NCBI RefSeq assembly: GCF_029867415.1 | Contig: NC_081186.1 | Location: 21,889,915-21,953,914 of the forward strand | Direction: 5' to 3' | DNA length: 64,000 nucleotides | From: Vicia villosa | Taxonomy: Eukaryota; Streptophyta; Magnoliopsida; Fabales; Fabaceae | Shown here: positions 1 through 12,588 of the stretch, in pieces | Layout: each line of letters starts with the position of its first letter | How positions within the stretch are numbered: the stretch's first letter is position 1 | Program-made: the position numbers and the translations under genes | The notes under the pieces: model-generated | The model's input: only the letters and a program-made list of their open reading frames with translations | Databases searched by the model: none | What the model was told of the DNA's origin: nothing

Positions 1-921
1 AATGAATGTCCAAAGCTTCAGAGGGAAAAGCCCAAGAAAAGATTTGAAAAGAAGAAAGGTTTAATGGCTACTTGGGATGACTCGGGTTCTTCTGATCAAG
101 AGTCAGACTCTGAAGATGAGCAAGCAAACATAGAACTTATGACAACTATTGATGGAGAGTCAGAATCTACATCAGACTCAGACTCTGAAGAGGTATTTTC
201 AGAACTTTCTAGAGATGATTTAGTTTCCAGCTTATCTGAACTTCTGGAAGTCAAAAGTCAGCTTAGTATCAAATACAAAAAGCTCAAAAAGCTCTTTGCA
301 TCTGAAATTAAGAGACTTGAAATAGAAAACTCAGAACTTAAGGAAAAAATTTTAAAATTAACTAAAGATGTTGAATCATATTCAAGTTCAGAAAAGTCTA
401 TTCCAAGCACTAACAATATTCTGAAAGAATATGACTTGAGCTTTAGAAAGTTTCTATCTCGAGGTATAGGCAGAAGTCAGCTAGCCTCTATGATATATGG
501 TGTAAGTTGAAACAAGAGAATAGGCATAGGCTTTGAGGGTGAAACCCCATATAAACTTGAACATGTTGATGAGATGATTATCAAATACAAACCTCTGTAT
601 GAACAGTTCAAGTATGGCCATTCTCATGATATTAAGCACACATCTCACTCTAAGAGTTTCCACATAACACACACAAAGAAACATGCTATTACACACTCTG
701 GAAAATCTTATGTTAAACCTCTTGCTAAATCTCAGTTCAATCAGAACTTGAGAAGGACTAACCCCAAAGGACCAAAAAGAATGTGGGTACCTAAGGATAA
801 GATAATTCCTGTTGCAGATCTCCTTCAAAGCTCAAAAGACAAACATGTCATGGTACCTGGACTCTGGGTGCTCACATCACATGACGGGAAGAAGGTCTAT
901 GTTCCAAGATCTGGAACTTAA
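1..921 (+). pseudogene. Element A gag, 3' part, one nonsense mutation
   Basis: The frame opens at the window edge just past the CCHC zinc-knuckle region, judging by alignment with the gag of D. It continues through an acidic serine-rich stretch (about 64-210), then a lysine/glutamate-rich probable coiled coil (about 230-360), and a histidine-rich segment near 600-690. A TGA at 508-510 replaces a glycine codon of D. The same frame resumes and runs to a stop at 919-921, overlapping the start of the pol frame by more than 100 bases. Gag would form the cytoplasmic virus-like particle. With the stop and the missing 5' end this copy cannot make a full protein. Confidence 0.88.
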
Positions 922-3900
922 ATCTGCTGGAGAAGTAAAGTTTGGAGGGAATCAGAAGGGAAAATTCATTGGCTCAGGAACCATATGTATTGGTAACTCT
1001 CCCTCTATAACTAATGTTCTTTTAGTATATGGATTAGCTCATAACTTATTGTCCATAAGTCAATTAAGTGACAATGGTTATGACATAATCTTTAATTAAA
1101 AGTCTTGTAAAGCTATTAGTCGGAAGGATGGCTCAATCCTATTTACAGGCAAGAGAAAGAACATCATTTATAAGATTGATCTTTCAGATCTTAAGAATCA
1201 AAAGGTTACTTGCCTTATGTCTGTTAGCGAAGAGCAGTGGGTCTGGCACAGAATATTGGGCTACGCTAGTTTGAGAAAGATCTCTCAGATTAACAAACTC
1301 AATCTGGTCAGAGGACTCCCTAATCTGAAATATAAATCAGATGCTCTTTGCGAAGCATTTCAGAAAGGGAAGTTTTCAAAACCTGCGTTCAAGTCTAAAA
1401 ATGTTGTCTCTTCCTCTAGGCCGCTAGAACTTCTGCACATTGATCTTTTTGGCACTGTCAAAACAGCATCAATCAGAGGGAAGAAATATGGATTAGTCAT
1501 CGTAGAATACTATAGCAGATGGGCGTGGGTAAAGTTCTTAAAACACAAGGATGAGTCACATTATGTGTTCTTTGACTTCTGTACTCAGATTCAATCTGAA
1601 AAGGAATGCAAAATCATAAAAGTTAGAAGTGATCATGGAGGTGAATTTAAGAACACATTCTTTGAAATTTATATCAAAGAAAATGGTATTGCCCATGATT
1701 TCTCTTGTCCTAGAACTCCACAGCAAAATGGAGTTGTAGAACGAAAGAATAAGACTCTACTGTAGCAACCTTCCCTAAAAATAAAGATTTAGAGTCGCCA
1801 CCTATCCTACAAGGAAAATAGGAAACCCTACGAAGTTATAGAGATCGGGGTAAGATACTACATTCAGGTCGAGGGAAGGTGTTAGGCATCCTAAACCCTT
1901 TCCTAAGGCTTGCATTACAAAGTCAAGGTTTATAGTAAAAAAATAAAGAAAGGTAACAGACAGTTAATAGAGTTAAAGGATAATTATATTGAACATGATT
2001 AGAGTTTGGAGGAGGGGGACTCGCCTTGTTGCCAAGTGCCTATGTATCTCCTTATGGAGAATCAGAGTCAACGTAGTTCGGGATAAGGGTTGTACGCCCT
2101 TTGAATTTGATCTGGTATGGTTTGAAGGCTTTTTGAGTTGCCTTATCGTAGTTATGATAAATCGTAGTTTTGAAAAGGTTTTGGAGAGTGTTTTAAGGTT
2201 GGGCGTACAACCCTTTTTTAATATGTACTATTAACCGCAATGATCAATAGATTTGATCACCATAGTTAAAAGATTAGTAGTGTATCATTACCAATTTTAA
2301 TTGATGGATTCAATTATCACTAATAATGAATAAGGGTATTTTTAGAAATTTTATTATTTAATTTGTATCATTATCCCTCGTAATCGATTGATTCGATTAT
2401 AAATAATAATGAATTTTAATGGAAAAATAGGCTAATCATCGCAACCAATAAAAATGGTTGAAACCCTTTAGCCAAATAAACTTTTTATTTTAATTAAATA
2501 AATATTCAAGAAAATCGATTATTACTCATCACGATTAATGGATTTAATCGGAACGAATAATAAATTAAAATTTAATATTTTTAATTTGATAAAAATAATT
2601 TTAGATTTATAATTATAAATAAGTATTAAAAGGTGATTAAAGGAATATTTGAATAAATAAAATAAGGAAATTAGTGGTATACCTGCAAAATTAGCTACGA
2701 ATCTGCTAGGGTTTTGCTCGTAGCAAGCATACCTACAAAATAGCGAATAGCACATACACGCATATAAATCTTTCGCACCTGTCCTATTCCTTTCGTCTGG
2801 ACCATACGAATTCAACCCTACCCTCGTTTTAACCTAATTTTGGCCTTAGCAAAAAGCCCTAATTAAAAACTCTTAGAACCCTAAACGGTCAACAATGGTG
2901 AACAACACCAAACATGCCCAGAAATCCAATTAAAGTTCAGGAAACATTCATAGCAATCATACAAAGCATAACACACAAACAATTTGACATATGGATGCAT
3001 AAATCATGCCACTCGATCCAAAGTTTAGAACAACCTACCTCGACTTATAGGAGATTGTTCTGGGGGTGTTGATAAAGCGTAGTAATTCAATCACCTTCAG
3101 AAACCTTCGAGGAACCTTTTGCAATCCTTAAAAGTCCTTGAGAGTCCTTAATTCTCCAAAACCGAATCTTGATTTGGAATGAATTTTCTTGCTCTTGAAT
3201 ACAGTTCTCTGCCCAGAATTCTCAACCCTTATTCGTGTGGCATGTGTTAGGTACTTATAGGCAACGAATTAGGTCAATAAAAACAATCCAACACCTCTTT
3301 GAATCCAATCTTGCCAAGCTTGAAAATTTGATTTTATTCTTGAATTGAAACTTTCTATTTTGGCCAAATCTTACATTAATCTTTTCTCAATCAGTGTACC
3401 ACGAAATTATATTGCTAATTTATCATAAATATGATTGGAATTGGTCAATGTGAATCTTTCAACACAATATTTGATTTTTCCTTTAATTATATCACTTTAA
3501 ATCACTTTTAAAATGAAATAAAAATTATATAAAATCAAATAAAAGGCTAAAATTCGTGGCACATGGTTTGGATAATATAGGTAGCTTGTGGACCAAGATT
3601 AAGTCTTAAAGGGATAGGCCCATTTGCAAAAAATTCCAATTTGAACCTCTTTTATTTCACATTTTACCTCCAAAATTACCCAACTTTGACAAGGCATATC
3701 TCTCTCAATTTTTAAGCTATGAAGGAGTTCTAGGACTTTTTGGAAACCTCAAGATGTCCTATATAAGCTACTTTGGAACATATGTTTCATTTGGAGATTT
3801 TATCTTGATGATTTTCCCTTTGACAAAAAACTGTTTTTGATTAACTTTTGAAAAGGACCTATAATCTTTTGTACCATATCTCCCAAATGAAGCATTTCCG

Positions 3901-6611
3901 GCCTTGGCTTGTGAGAGACAAAGTTGTAGAGAATAAATTTCCTTCCAAATAGGCTTTGAGTGAGGAATTTCTGATGTTCCATGTGAAAGTTATGGCCAGT
4001 CAAAGTTGAGTTGACTTTCTCCTAAAGAAACCCTAATTTGAACCTTTTTGCATTTGTTCATTCCTGAGTTTCTATTGATGAATCATGATAAACCTTTGAT
4101 CAAATGATGGATATATTCTTCCATACTTGATGTTGACCAAACGTTAGAGGTTTTGACTGTGCTTTGACCATGGTTGACTTTTAGGTCAAACCAGTTGACT
4201 GTGGATCATCTGAGCTGTTGAACAAGTAAACTTTGGAATTGGGCTTGACTTTTGACATTGAGGTATCTTGGATCATAATGGACCATGGAGAACTTTATTG
4301 GAGATCTTATTTTGTTACTTTCCTCAAGAAGGTACCAAACCCTAGCTTTAGGAGATTCTTACTTAAGAGAATGTCTTGATGAAACTCTTGAGCTTTGAAT
4401 CATTGTGAATGAAATGTGGAAGGCAAATTTTGGGGTATGACATCTACAAGAAATGGCCAGAACCATGATCAATGAGACTAATATGGCTAAGCATTTCTGG
4501 GCAGAAGCAATTAACACAGTTGGTTATATTCAGAATAGAATCTCTATAATACCTATTCTAAATCAGACTCCTTATGAATTGTGGAAGAACAGAAAGCCCA
4601 ACATTTCATATTTTCATCCTTTTGGATGTGTTTGTTTTATTCTGAATACTAAAGATCATCTTGGTAAGTTTGATTCTAAGGCACAAAAATGTTTTCTTCT
4701 TGGATATTCTGAACGCTCTAAGGGCTACAGAGTATACAATATTGAAACTCTGGTAGTTGAAGAATCAATCAATATCATATTTGATGATAAACTTGGTCTT
4801 GAAAAGCCAAAGCAGTTTGAGAATTTTGCAGATATAGATATTTCTAACTCAGATCATGAAGAACCTAAAAGTAAGGATGTATCAAAAGATCAAGTTGCAA
4901 CGTCTTTAAAGAATCTCATAATATCTGAAGAGCCAACTCTCAGAAGATCTTCTAGACTCAACTCTGCTCATCCAGAAGATTTGATAATTAGAAAGAAAGA
5001 TGATCCCATCAGAACAAGAGCATTCCTGAAGAACAATGCAGAATGTCAATTTGGTCTAGTATCTTTGATTGAGCCAACTTCTGTTTATCAAGCTCTGGAA
5101 GATGTTGACTGGATAATTACCATGCAAGAAGAGCTAAATCAGTTTACAAGGAATGATGTTTAGGATCTGGTTCCAAAACCTAAAGGATTTAATATCATTG
5201 GAACAAAATGGGTCTTCAGAAACAACCTGAGTGAGAAAGGTGAAGTTATCAGAAACAAAGTCAGACTGGTTGCTCAGGGATATAGTCAGCAAGAAGGCAT
5301 TGACTATACAGAAACCTTTGCACCAGTGGCCAGGTTAGAATCTATTCGGGTATTAATTTCTTCTGCCACTCAGAACAACATCACTATGTATCATATGGAT
5401 GTTAAGAAAGCCTTTTTAAATGGTTATATAGATGAAGAAGTATATTTCCACCAACCTCCTGGTTTTGAAGACTCTAAGTCTCCAGAACATGTTTTTAAAC
5501 TTAAGAAATCATTATACGGACTGAAGCAAGCTCCAAGAGCTTGGTATGAAAGATTAAGTTCTTTCCTTCTGGATAATGGTTTCACTAGAGGAAAAGTAGA
5601 CACAACTCTCTTCTGTAAAACCTTTAAAAAGGATATTTTAATTTGTCAAATTTATGTTGATGATATTATATTTGGAACATCTAATGCTACACTTGGAAAG
5701 GTGTTTGCTAAGTCTATGCAGGCAGAATTTGAGATGAGCATGATGGGAGAACTCAAGTACTTCCTAGGCATTCAAATTAATCAAACTTCTGAAGGAACTT
5801 ATGTTCATCAGACCAAGTATGTTAAAGAACTTCTGAAGAAGTTCAATCTGTCTAAAAGCAAAGAAGCAAAGACTCCAATGCATCCAACGTGCGTATTAGG
5901 TAAGGATGAGGTAAGGATGAGGTAAGCAAGAAGGTAGATCAGAAGATCTACAAAGGTATGCTAGGATCTCTTCTATATCTAACTGCTTATAGACCTGATA
6001 TTTTATTCAGTGTATGCTTGTGTGCTAGATTCCAATCAGATCCTAGAGAATCTTACTTAACAGCTGTTAAGAGAATTCTTAGATATCTGAAAGGTACTAC
6101 TAATATTGGTTTAGTCTACAAAAGATCTGAAGAATACAACTTAGTAGGATATTGTGATGCTGATTACGCTGGAGATAGAGTTGAAAGGAAAAGTACTTCT
6201 GGAAGCTGTCAGTTTCTGGGAAGTCACCTGATCTCCTGGTACAGCAAGAAGCAAACCACAAGTGCCCTCTCTACTACAGAAGCAGAATATGTTGCTGCTG
6301 CTGGATGTAGTACACAGATGCTCTGGATGAAAAGTCAGCTAGAAGACTATCAGATATATGAGAGTAACATTCCTATATTCTGTGATAATACTTATGTTAT
6401 TTGTCTATCTAAGAATCCTATCTTGCGTTCTAAAGCTAAATATATAGAGATTAAACATCACTTCATTAGGGACTATGTTCAGAAGGGTGTTTTTTCTTTA
6501 AACTTTGTTGATACAAAACATTAGTGGGCTGATGTCTTTACAAAACCCCTTGCTGAAGATAGGTTTAAGTTCATTCTGAAGAATATCATTATGGACTTAT
6601 TCCCAGAATGA
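806..6611 (+). pseudogene. Element A pol (PR-INT-RT-RNase H), interrupted and mutated
   Basis: The frame starts in +1 relative to gag. The protease motif LDSGC lies near 855. Integrase follows, with its zinc-finger region near 1235-1350 and the DDE core ending in TPQQNGVVERKN near 1715. RT has the YVDDII catalytic motif near 5660. Copia RNase H shows the conserved CDADYAGD near 6150. Damage seen: TAA at 1097-1099, LTR B inserted at 1761-4442, TAG at 5161-5163 replacing a conserved tryptophan, an 11-bp tandem duplication near 5903-5925 that shifts frame, and TAG at 6522-6524. The natural end by comparison with D is the TGA at 6609-6611. It is certainly a polyprotein relic. Confidence 0.93.
1761..4442 (-). 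mobile_element. Element B: solo LTR of an Ogre/Tat-type Ty3/gypsy element
   Basis: A 2682-bp block starts TGTAGCAACC and ends GGGGTATGACA. It is flanked by a perfect 5-bp target duplication, TCTAC, at 1756-1760 and 4443-4447, and the integrase coding of A resumes directly after it. No coding region is seen inside. Its minus-strand start, TGTCATACCCCAAAATTT, resembles the Ogre C LTR start TGTTGCACCCCAAAATTT. Near its other end it shares the motifs AGAGTCGCCAC and CGTAGTTCGG with the C LTR. This points to a solo LTR left by LTR-LTR recombination of an Ogre relative in minus orientation. Short open frames within it, such as 1989-2234, look like chance. Confidence 0.85.
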
Positions 6612-7118
6612 AGGTGTTGAGAAGATTTGATATATGGATTAGATTTGAAATGTTTATTTATTTTTCTTATCAGATATGCTGGTTATGTATGATCATTTAG
6701 ACACTCTGATTCTGTTATTGCTAACATTTCATATGTCTAAGTATGATCCAGAATTTCTGTTAAAGCAAAACAGCTGTCACCAGCTATTCCAGATGATGAC
6801 CACGTGTTCATTCTAAAGGGACAAGCATGCGTGCAATTGAAGAGACGCCGCCCTAGGAAACTACGCAAATCTTTTCAAATTTCAAGCTATCTCATCTAAC
6901 GTCTCTCAACATTAAATGTTAATGATTCACATTCTGTAACCGTTTGCATTCAGAATTTCATTGCATTTTATTTCAAATCCGCGTCTATATAAACACATCT
7001 CATATTCATTTTACCCTTTTTCACGCATTCATCATCTTGTTATATGCATTTCTGTCTCTTCTTCTCTCTCTTCAAAAACCCTAAAGTTAAGAAACCCCTA
7101 AATCTTAAGAAATCTTCA
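6612..7118 (+). other. Element A spacer between pol and env-like ORF
   Basis: This non-coding spacer of about 500 bp contains the candidate TATA element at 6986-6993 and a pyrimidine-rich leader just before the env-like start. No other structure was noticed. Confidence 0.6.
6986..6993 (+). promoter_or_regulatory. Candidate internal TATA box upstream of env-like ORF
   Basis: TATATAAA lies 126 bp upstream of the likely ATG at 7119 and is followed by a CT-rich leader. This would suit an internal promoter for the third ORF, but AT-rich plant DNA gives such matches by chance. It is sequence inference only. Confidence 0.35.
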
Positions 7119-7977
7119 ATGGCTTCATCCTCAAACACTCAACAAAAGGTTCCGTCTTCTCAGCAACATCAACAAGAACAACAACAACAACAACAATATC
7201 CTTTGAAGACTTGTTTAATTCCGTATGAAGATTTAGAAGTTCTCTATGAAATTATGGTTGATTTTGAAAATCTTCAAGCACATCAGTTCGACATCAAGAC
7301 TAGTATGTTGGTTCAAGGATGGGAAAACTTCTTTGATCATCTTATTGGACCGATTTATCCTTTGTTGGTTAAGAAGTTTTGGACTCATGCTATTCTAACA
7401 TCAAACGCCATTATCTCCTTCGTGTTAGGGCAAGAAGTGGTAATTACTGAAAAACGGATAAGGAAGTTATTCAATCTCCAAGATTTAGGTGGAATAACTG
7501 GCTCTCTTCCTGGAAGAACTAATTGGGAAGTAGTCTATCCAGAGTTATTTTCTTCTGGAATAGGTTCACCTCATTCTACAGATATGAAGCCTCCTTACAG
7601 AGTTTGGGCAAAGGTTATTCTGGGATCTCTTAATCACAGAAAATCAATTGTTTCTGCAACCTATATCAGTCAAGATCAGCAGTACCTTTTGTATTGCATT
7701 GGAAAGGGTATCAGAATCAACTTACCTCAAAATCTGTTCAATCATCTGTGTACTCATGTGAAAGAATCAAGAGAGGCATAACATCTGAAGTATCCAAAGA
7801 TTAAGAAGAATACCATTCTTATGGGAAGATTGATATCAGCCATTCTGACTGAGAGTGGTCTGATTGATACTCTGAGAGCAGCTGGCTTTATTCAAGATCT
7901 GACTATTGTTCATGGGAGTACTCTAACTGCTCAATCTCTTAGAAGAATGCAGTTAATCAAAAAGGTGATCTCCACTC

Positions 7978-10900
7978 TGTCGCTACCGCGAAAAATGGAA
8001 TCAGAGTCACCACTAATATATTTATCCCATAAGGGAAAGGAATACCAGGAAACCTAACTCGAACAAGAACAAGTTCTTTCGACCAGAGAATAGGGCACGG
8101 GAGTCAGTTACGCAAGGGGAAGGTGCTAGCACCCCTCACGCCCATCGTACTCGATGGTATCCACCTATGTCTGTTTCTATCTAAAGGGTGTATCTATGTC
8201 TAAAACCTAAATGCGAATGAATGCAAAATAAACACGGGGAAAAGAAGGAATTATTTACAAGTGTGCTCGCTTAGGCCCCACGACCCAATGCCTACGTATC
8301 CTTTTCAGGAATCAGAGCGACCGTAGTTCGGCTCCATAATTTCCATTTTTTGTGTTTTTTAGTTGAGCAGAGGTTAAGGTCACAATCCACGATGCTCGAC
8401 CTTTGGAGACTTATACGCCTACTTTTGGAAAGGACTTAACTTGTTCTTAGGTGCCTAACAAGGCAAAAGAAAAGAATCTTGGGTTTGTGTTTTTTATGTA
8501 ACTACATGATGAACAAAACCCAATACAAGGTTTCGCACCACTTCATTACTTTGTTTTAATTCGAGCCTTTATTAAGTGTTTTAAGTGTTTTTGGTTAGGT
8601 ATTTTTTTAAGGGATTTTATTTGCGATTTGAATCACATAAGAATGTATAACGGTAGAGAAACAGATTAGGGAATGAATCCCACTCATTTCTCTCCCCATT
8701 ATATAGTGGTAGAGAAATAGATTAGGGAATAAATCCCACTCATTTCTCTTCCACTAAGTGAGTGAGAAACAGATTAGGGAATAAATCCCACTCATTTCTC
8801 TCTCACTTTTAGTAAGGTGTGATTCACATCTTTATTTATTAGTGTCTTAATGTTGAAAAGAAAAAAGAATGAATAAAGGGGAACTAACCTATTCTCTAAT
8901 CTAAGTTATTCTAATTCCTATTTAAGATCTAAACTAAAATCTAAGGGGAATTAACTAAGAAGAAAGTTGTTTAAGTTGACTAATGTCAACTTTAACAACT
9001 AGGGGTATTTTAGACATTTCTCAAAATATAAAAATATTCACACAAAACCAAAAAAAAAAAAGAATTAAAATCTAAACTAACCATGAAAATATTCACAAGC
9101 AATTTTTTTGTATTTTTATTAAACCTAAAACTAATTTTAAGAATTAAACTAAAAACTCAATTTTATTCATGATTAACCAATCAAAAATTCAAAGAAACCA
9201 ACAATTAAAATTCTAATAAAACAACTATGGAATCTAAAAAATCTAATTGGTTAAGAAAATATTTTTGTCACATTTGTATTATTCAAAAAGAAAAATGAAT
9301 TACAAGTCATAAATGGGAAAGAAAACATTTTTACAAAAGGGAGTTAAAACCAACAGGGGTGTATTAGCAATGTTAGCATGAACTAAAAACTAGTTATAAG
9401 CAGAAGCTGGGCCTGTTCAGGGGGTGGGGAAAGCAAAGACGCCAGGCCCAGATTCACTGCATGATGGTGCGTTAGCAACAAGGGAGTGTGATTATGAAAA
9501 CAACCCAGGCCCGAGTGATCCATGGCCCAACTATATTGCCTTATTCCAATTTTATTTCGTTTATCACTCAGCATGTGTATATTTGTTTTCTATTCTTTTT
9601 TTGGAACGTGACATTACACAGATACACACCTCATGTCAATTGGTCACCCTTAATTTTAAGTCACAAGAAGACAAAAAAATATGCCCTCGGCCAATCAGAA
9701 TATACCAACGCATCATTCAATCATATGAATAAGACAAGAAGCCAACAAAATTGGATAATAGAACCAATACACGCGTGACACGTCAGCAAACGGAGAGAGG
9801 AAGCATAAACAAACAGAGACGCCGGAGCTAGGGCTCCGGTCGTCTTCCCCGGCCAGTTTCACGGTGGTGTTCGTCACTTTTTTCCAGAAATAAAAAAGGA
9901 TGTTACCGGTCCACTCGTTTTTTCGCACTGAGTTCAAATTTATGCTCCAATCCATCTAATTATTCCTCTAAACATTAAACCAAAACCATTTGTAACACCA
10001 AAGTATAACTAATATCTACCAAAAACAAGATCTAACCACAGTATGATGATTATTCATCTTCCATACTCGAATGTTTAACTTGCATACACGCAAATAAGCA
10101 ACAAATTCAAGCAAATTGCAAACAAAAATCAAAGTTCCATAGGAAAGAATCAACTAATGAACATCCAGGTATGCAAGATTCATATAAATCATGATGCTAA
10201 GTATTGGATCCTACCTGGAGAGATTCTTGAGCAGATATCTTCGGAAAACTTCAATCCTCTGCAACTCAACATTGATTCTTTGAAGATGATGATGAAATTC
10301 GAGGATGTACAAAGATCCGCACGCTCTAAGAAATAAACTCGGATAATCCTCTTCTTCTTGCTGCTTGTGAATGAACAGATTAGCACTTTCAAAATGATGA
10401 TGATGATGATGAACATACGCTAGCATAGCAAGATTCAGTAGCATCCATAGTGATGACAAAATGACGTAGATGATGGAGGAGGGAAGTATATGAAGCTTGA
10501 TGAAGTGAGAGAAAGTGATGAGAGGTATTTGGATCGGAGATGTTTGTTAGGGCAGTTATGGTGGCCGGAGGTAGTTAGAGGAGATGGTTATGGTGGAGAG
10601 AGAAAGGAAAGAGTGAAGATGAGAATGGGGGAGAGAGAGAATAGCGAGAGAGTGAAAATGAGAATCTGAAAAAAATGAAGTCTCTCCCTTGGATTTGTGA
10701 AGGGCGTGGAGTTATATAGTGTGAGGTTGTGTGGCTCAAGGAGTGTATTGTGTTATGGTATGACTCATGTGTAGTGGATATTTTTCTTACCCTTAGCAAG
10801 CAAGTTTACTCATTTATGGTAAGCATCTGGTAGCTTTCGTACATACAATGATGTGCCTAACAACTTCTCTTGTGCATGCCCTGGTCCACGCTTATCAGCC

Positions 10901-12427
10901 TTATGCTAAGCCAACACACTGACTTCGTGTGTCTCTATCTCCCTCTCTAAGACATCTTTTAGCTCACTCTTGGACCCAATGTGGAGAGTACATGGAATAG
11001 AGGAAATTTGATGTTGGAAGGTTGGCAAAACGAAGCTTGGAAGTGGGAGAAAAGTGACTTGAAACATGGTGGGTTGTGGCTGCATGGGCTTGCGCGAGCG
11101 TGACTTAGCTTGGCTTAACATTCATGGCAAAGACGTGGCTTAGCCAGGGCACACATTTGGATGACTCTACCTCAATCCACAAGCATCCACTTTATACAAC
11201 CTATGGCTCGTTGAGAAGAAGAAATGGCAGGGAATAACTTTACACCATGCTTGATCAAAATGGAGATTCGTGGAGTCTAAAAAACGACCTCAAATTTGGC
11301 GCACCACCTGTTTGCGAAAATGACTGCGTGCGACTCAGAGTTCAGCCTGGCCGGATGCCTGACTTGAGATTTGCGAGGCAGTGAATTTGAAGCTTCATAT
11401 ATGATTCAATATTTGTCCAATTGACTTGATTCTTGGCTTAATTAATAGAGAACGCAGAGGGGAATGTAATAACACCAAGACTCCATTCATAGCACACTTG
11501 TATATCTCTAAAATCAGCTTGAAATTTGGCATGCCACATGTTTGATACAATGCCTGGTCATGACCTGGAAATCTGCCATGCAACCTTGGTTCCAACAACT
11601 ATGAACACCCAACTTCTCTCATCCATATCTCTTTATCTAGCATTCAAATGAGAAAACCTTCAACTACAAAGTTATAGATTCATATGAAATAAACGACTTT
11701 GTTGTTAACCTTGTTTTAAATTGAATCCTGAATCTAGGTGAGAAGTGTGCTTGAAGTTGACTGATCATCATGCTTTAAAATGTCAAAATATTTTCTAAGT
11801 GTGAGAACTTTCCTTTTTTAGCATAGCTTCCAAAAATGGAAACTTTGACAATTTCTTGATTTTATTTTATTTTGTTGACTTTCTTTGACCGACTTTCCAC
11901 CAAAAGTCAATATTTGACGGTTGACCTTGATTTTGACCAAAAAAGTCAACTTTTCCTGATTTTTTCAAATTGCAGATGAATTTTCCCGATTAATCCATTT
12001 CCGATATAATTCTCAATCAGTTTTCAACCAAATAAGCCCTAATGAATATTTCTTCAAGACAACCACATTTCACACTCAAAATCATCTCCTAATTAAATTT
12101 TGACCAAAAAGTCAACAGGGTTGACTTTGGCCAAAACCCTGATGAACCTGAGATTTGTATCTTTTAACCAGAGCTTTGACTCGGAGAGAATGAAACCCTG
12201 ATTTTAGGAGTATGCCAATGGAAATGATCCTCTTCAATAAGACCTCAGATCTGATTCTTCTCAACCAAGAATTTCCTCAACCTCAGCCCCTCTTTGTCAA
12301 TCTTCTTGAACAGTAACAATGATATGCATGAAAGTGCCAAATGAATGACCTACATGAGGTATGCACATGGATGTGAGGTGAGGGCCAATTGGGGAATAAA
12401 TAAGTGGGAAAATTTTGGGGTGCAACA
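7978..12427 (-). repeat. Ogre C 3' LTR (left copy)
   Basis: This 4450-bp copy matches 34654-39069 along its whole length. On the minus strand it begins TGTTGCACCCC at 12427 and ends in GCGACA at 7978. It holds three consecutive hairpin-like units at 8659-8810, a short GAT microsatellite near 10396-10412, and about 39 bp near 10630-10670 that are absent from the other LTR. Open frames inside it recur in the other LTR only because the LTRs are copies. I see no protein-coding evidence. Confidence 0.93.
8659..8810. repeat. Triplicated 37-bp hairpin unit in Ogre LTR
   Basis: Three units each contain GAGAAA, then GGGAATRAATCCC, then TTTCTC, so each can fold into a stem with an inner GGGA/TCCC stem. 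The same triplet occurs in the right LTR at about 35334-35485. Confidence 0.75.
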
Positions 12428-12441
12428 GCTGCCCCTATTCA
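12428..12441 (-). other. Ogre C polypurine tract
   Basis: Read on the minus strand, a purine-rich run containing AATAGGGGCAGC directly precedes the 3' LTR start TGTTGCACC. This is the expected place for the plus-strand primer of reverse transcription. Confidence 0.7.
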
Positions 12442-12588
12442 ATCTTCTTGGATCCGAATGTACGAACATATTGGGTTTCGGACATTTGAGGTGCGAGTGG
12501 ATTGAATACCCCGAAAGTACCATCAAAATTTGCACTATGGAATAACGACTCTGAAAAGACATTGCAAATGTGATTTTGAAAGAGGACG

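Noticed and set aside
1989..2234. 81-codon frame in solo LTR B
   Set aside because: Low-quality sequence without motifs inside a non-coding LTR.
9383..9955. Several 60-100 codon frames in the left Ogre LTR, repeated at 36058-36630
   Set aside because: Their conservation is due to the two LTRs being copies. They overlap on both strands, have no domains and no coding signature.
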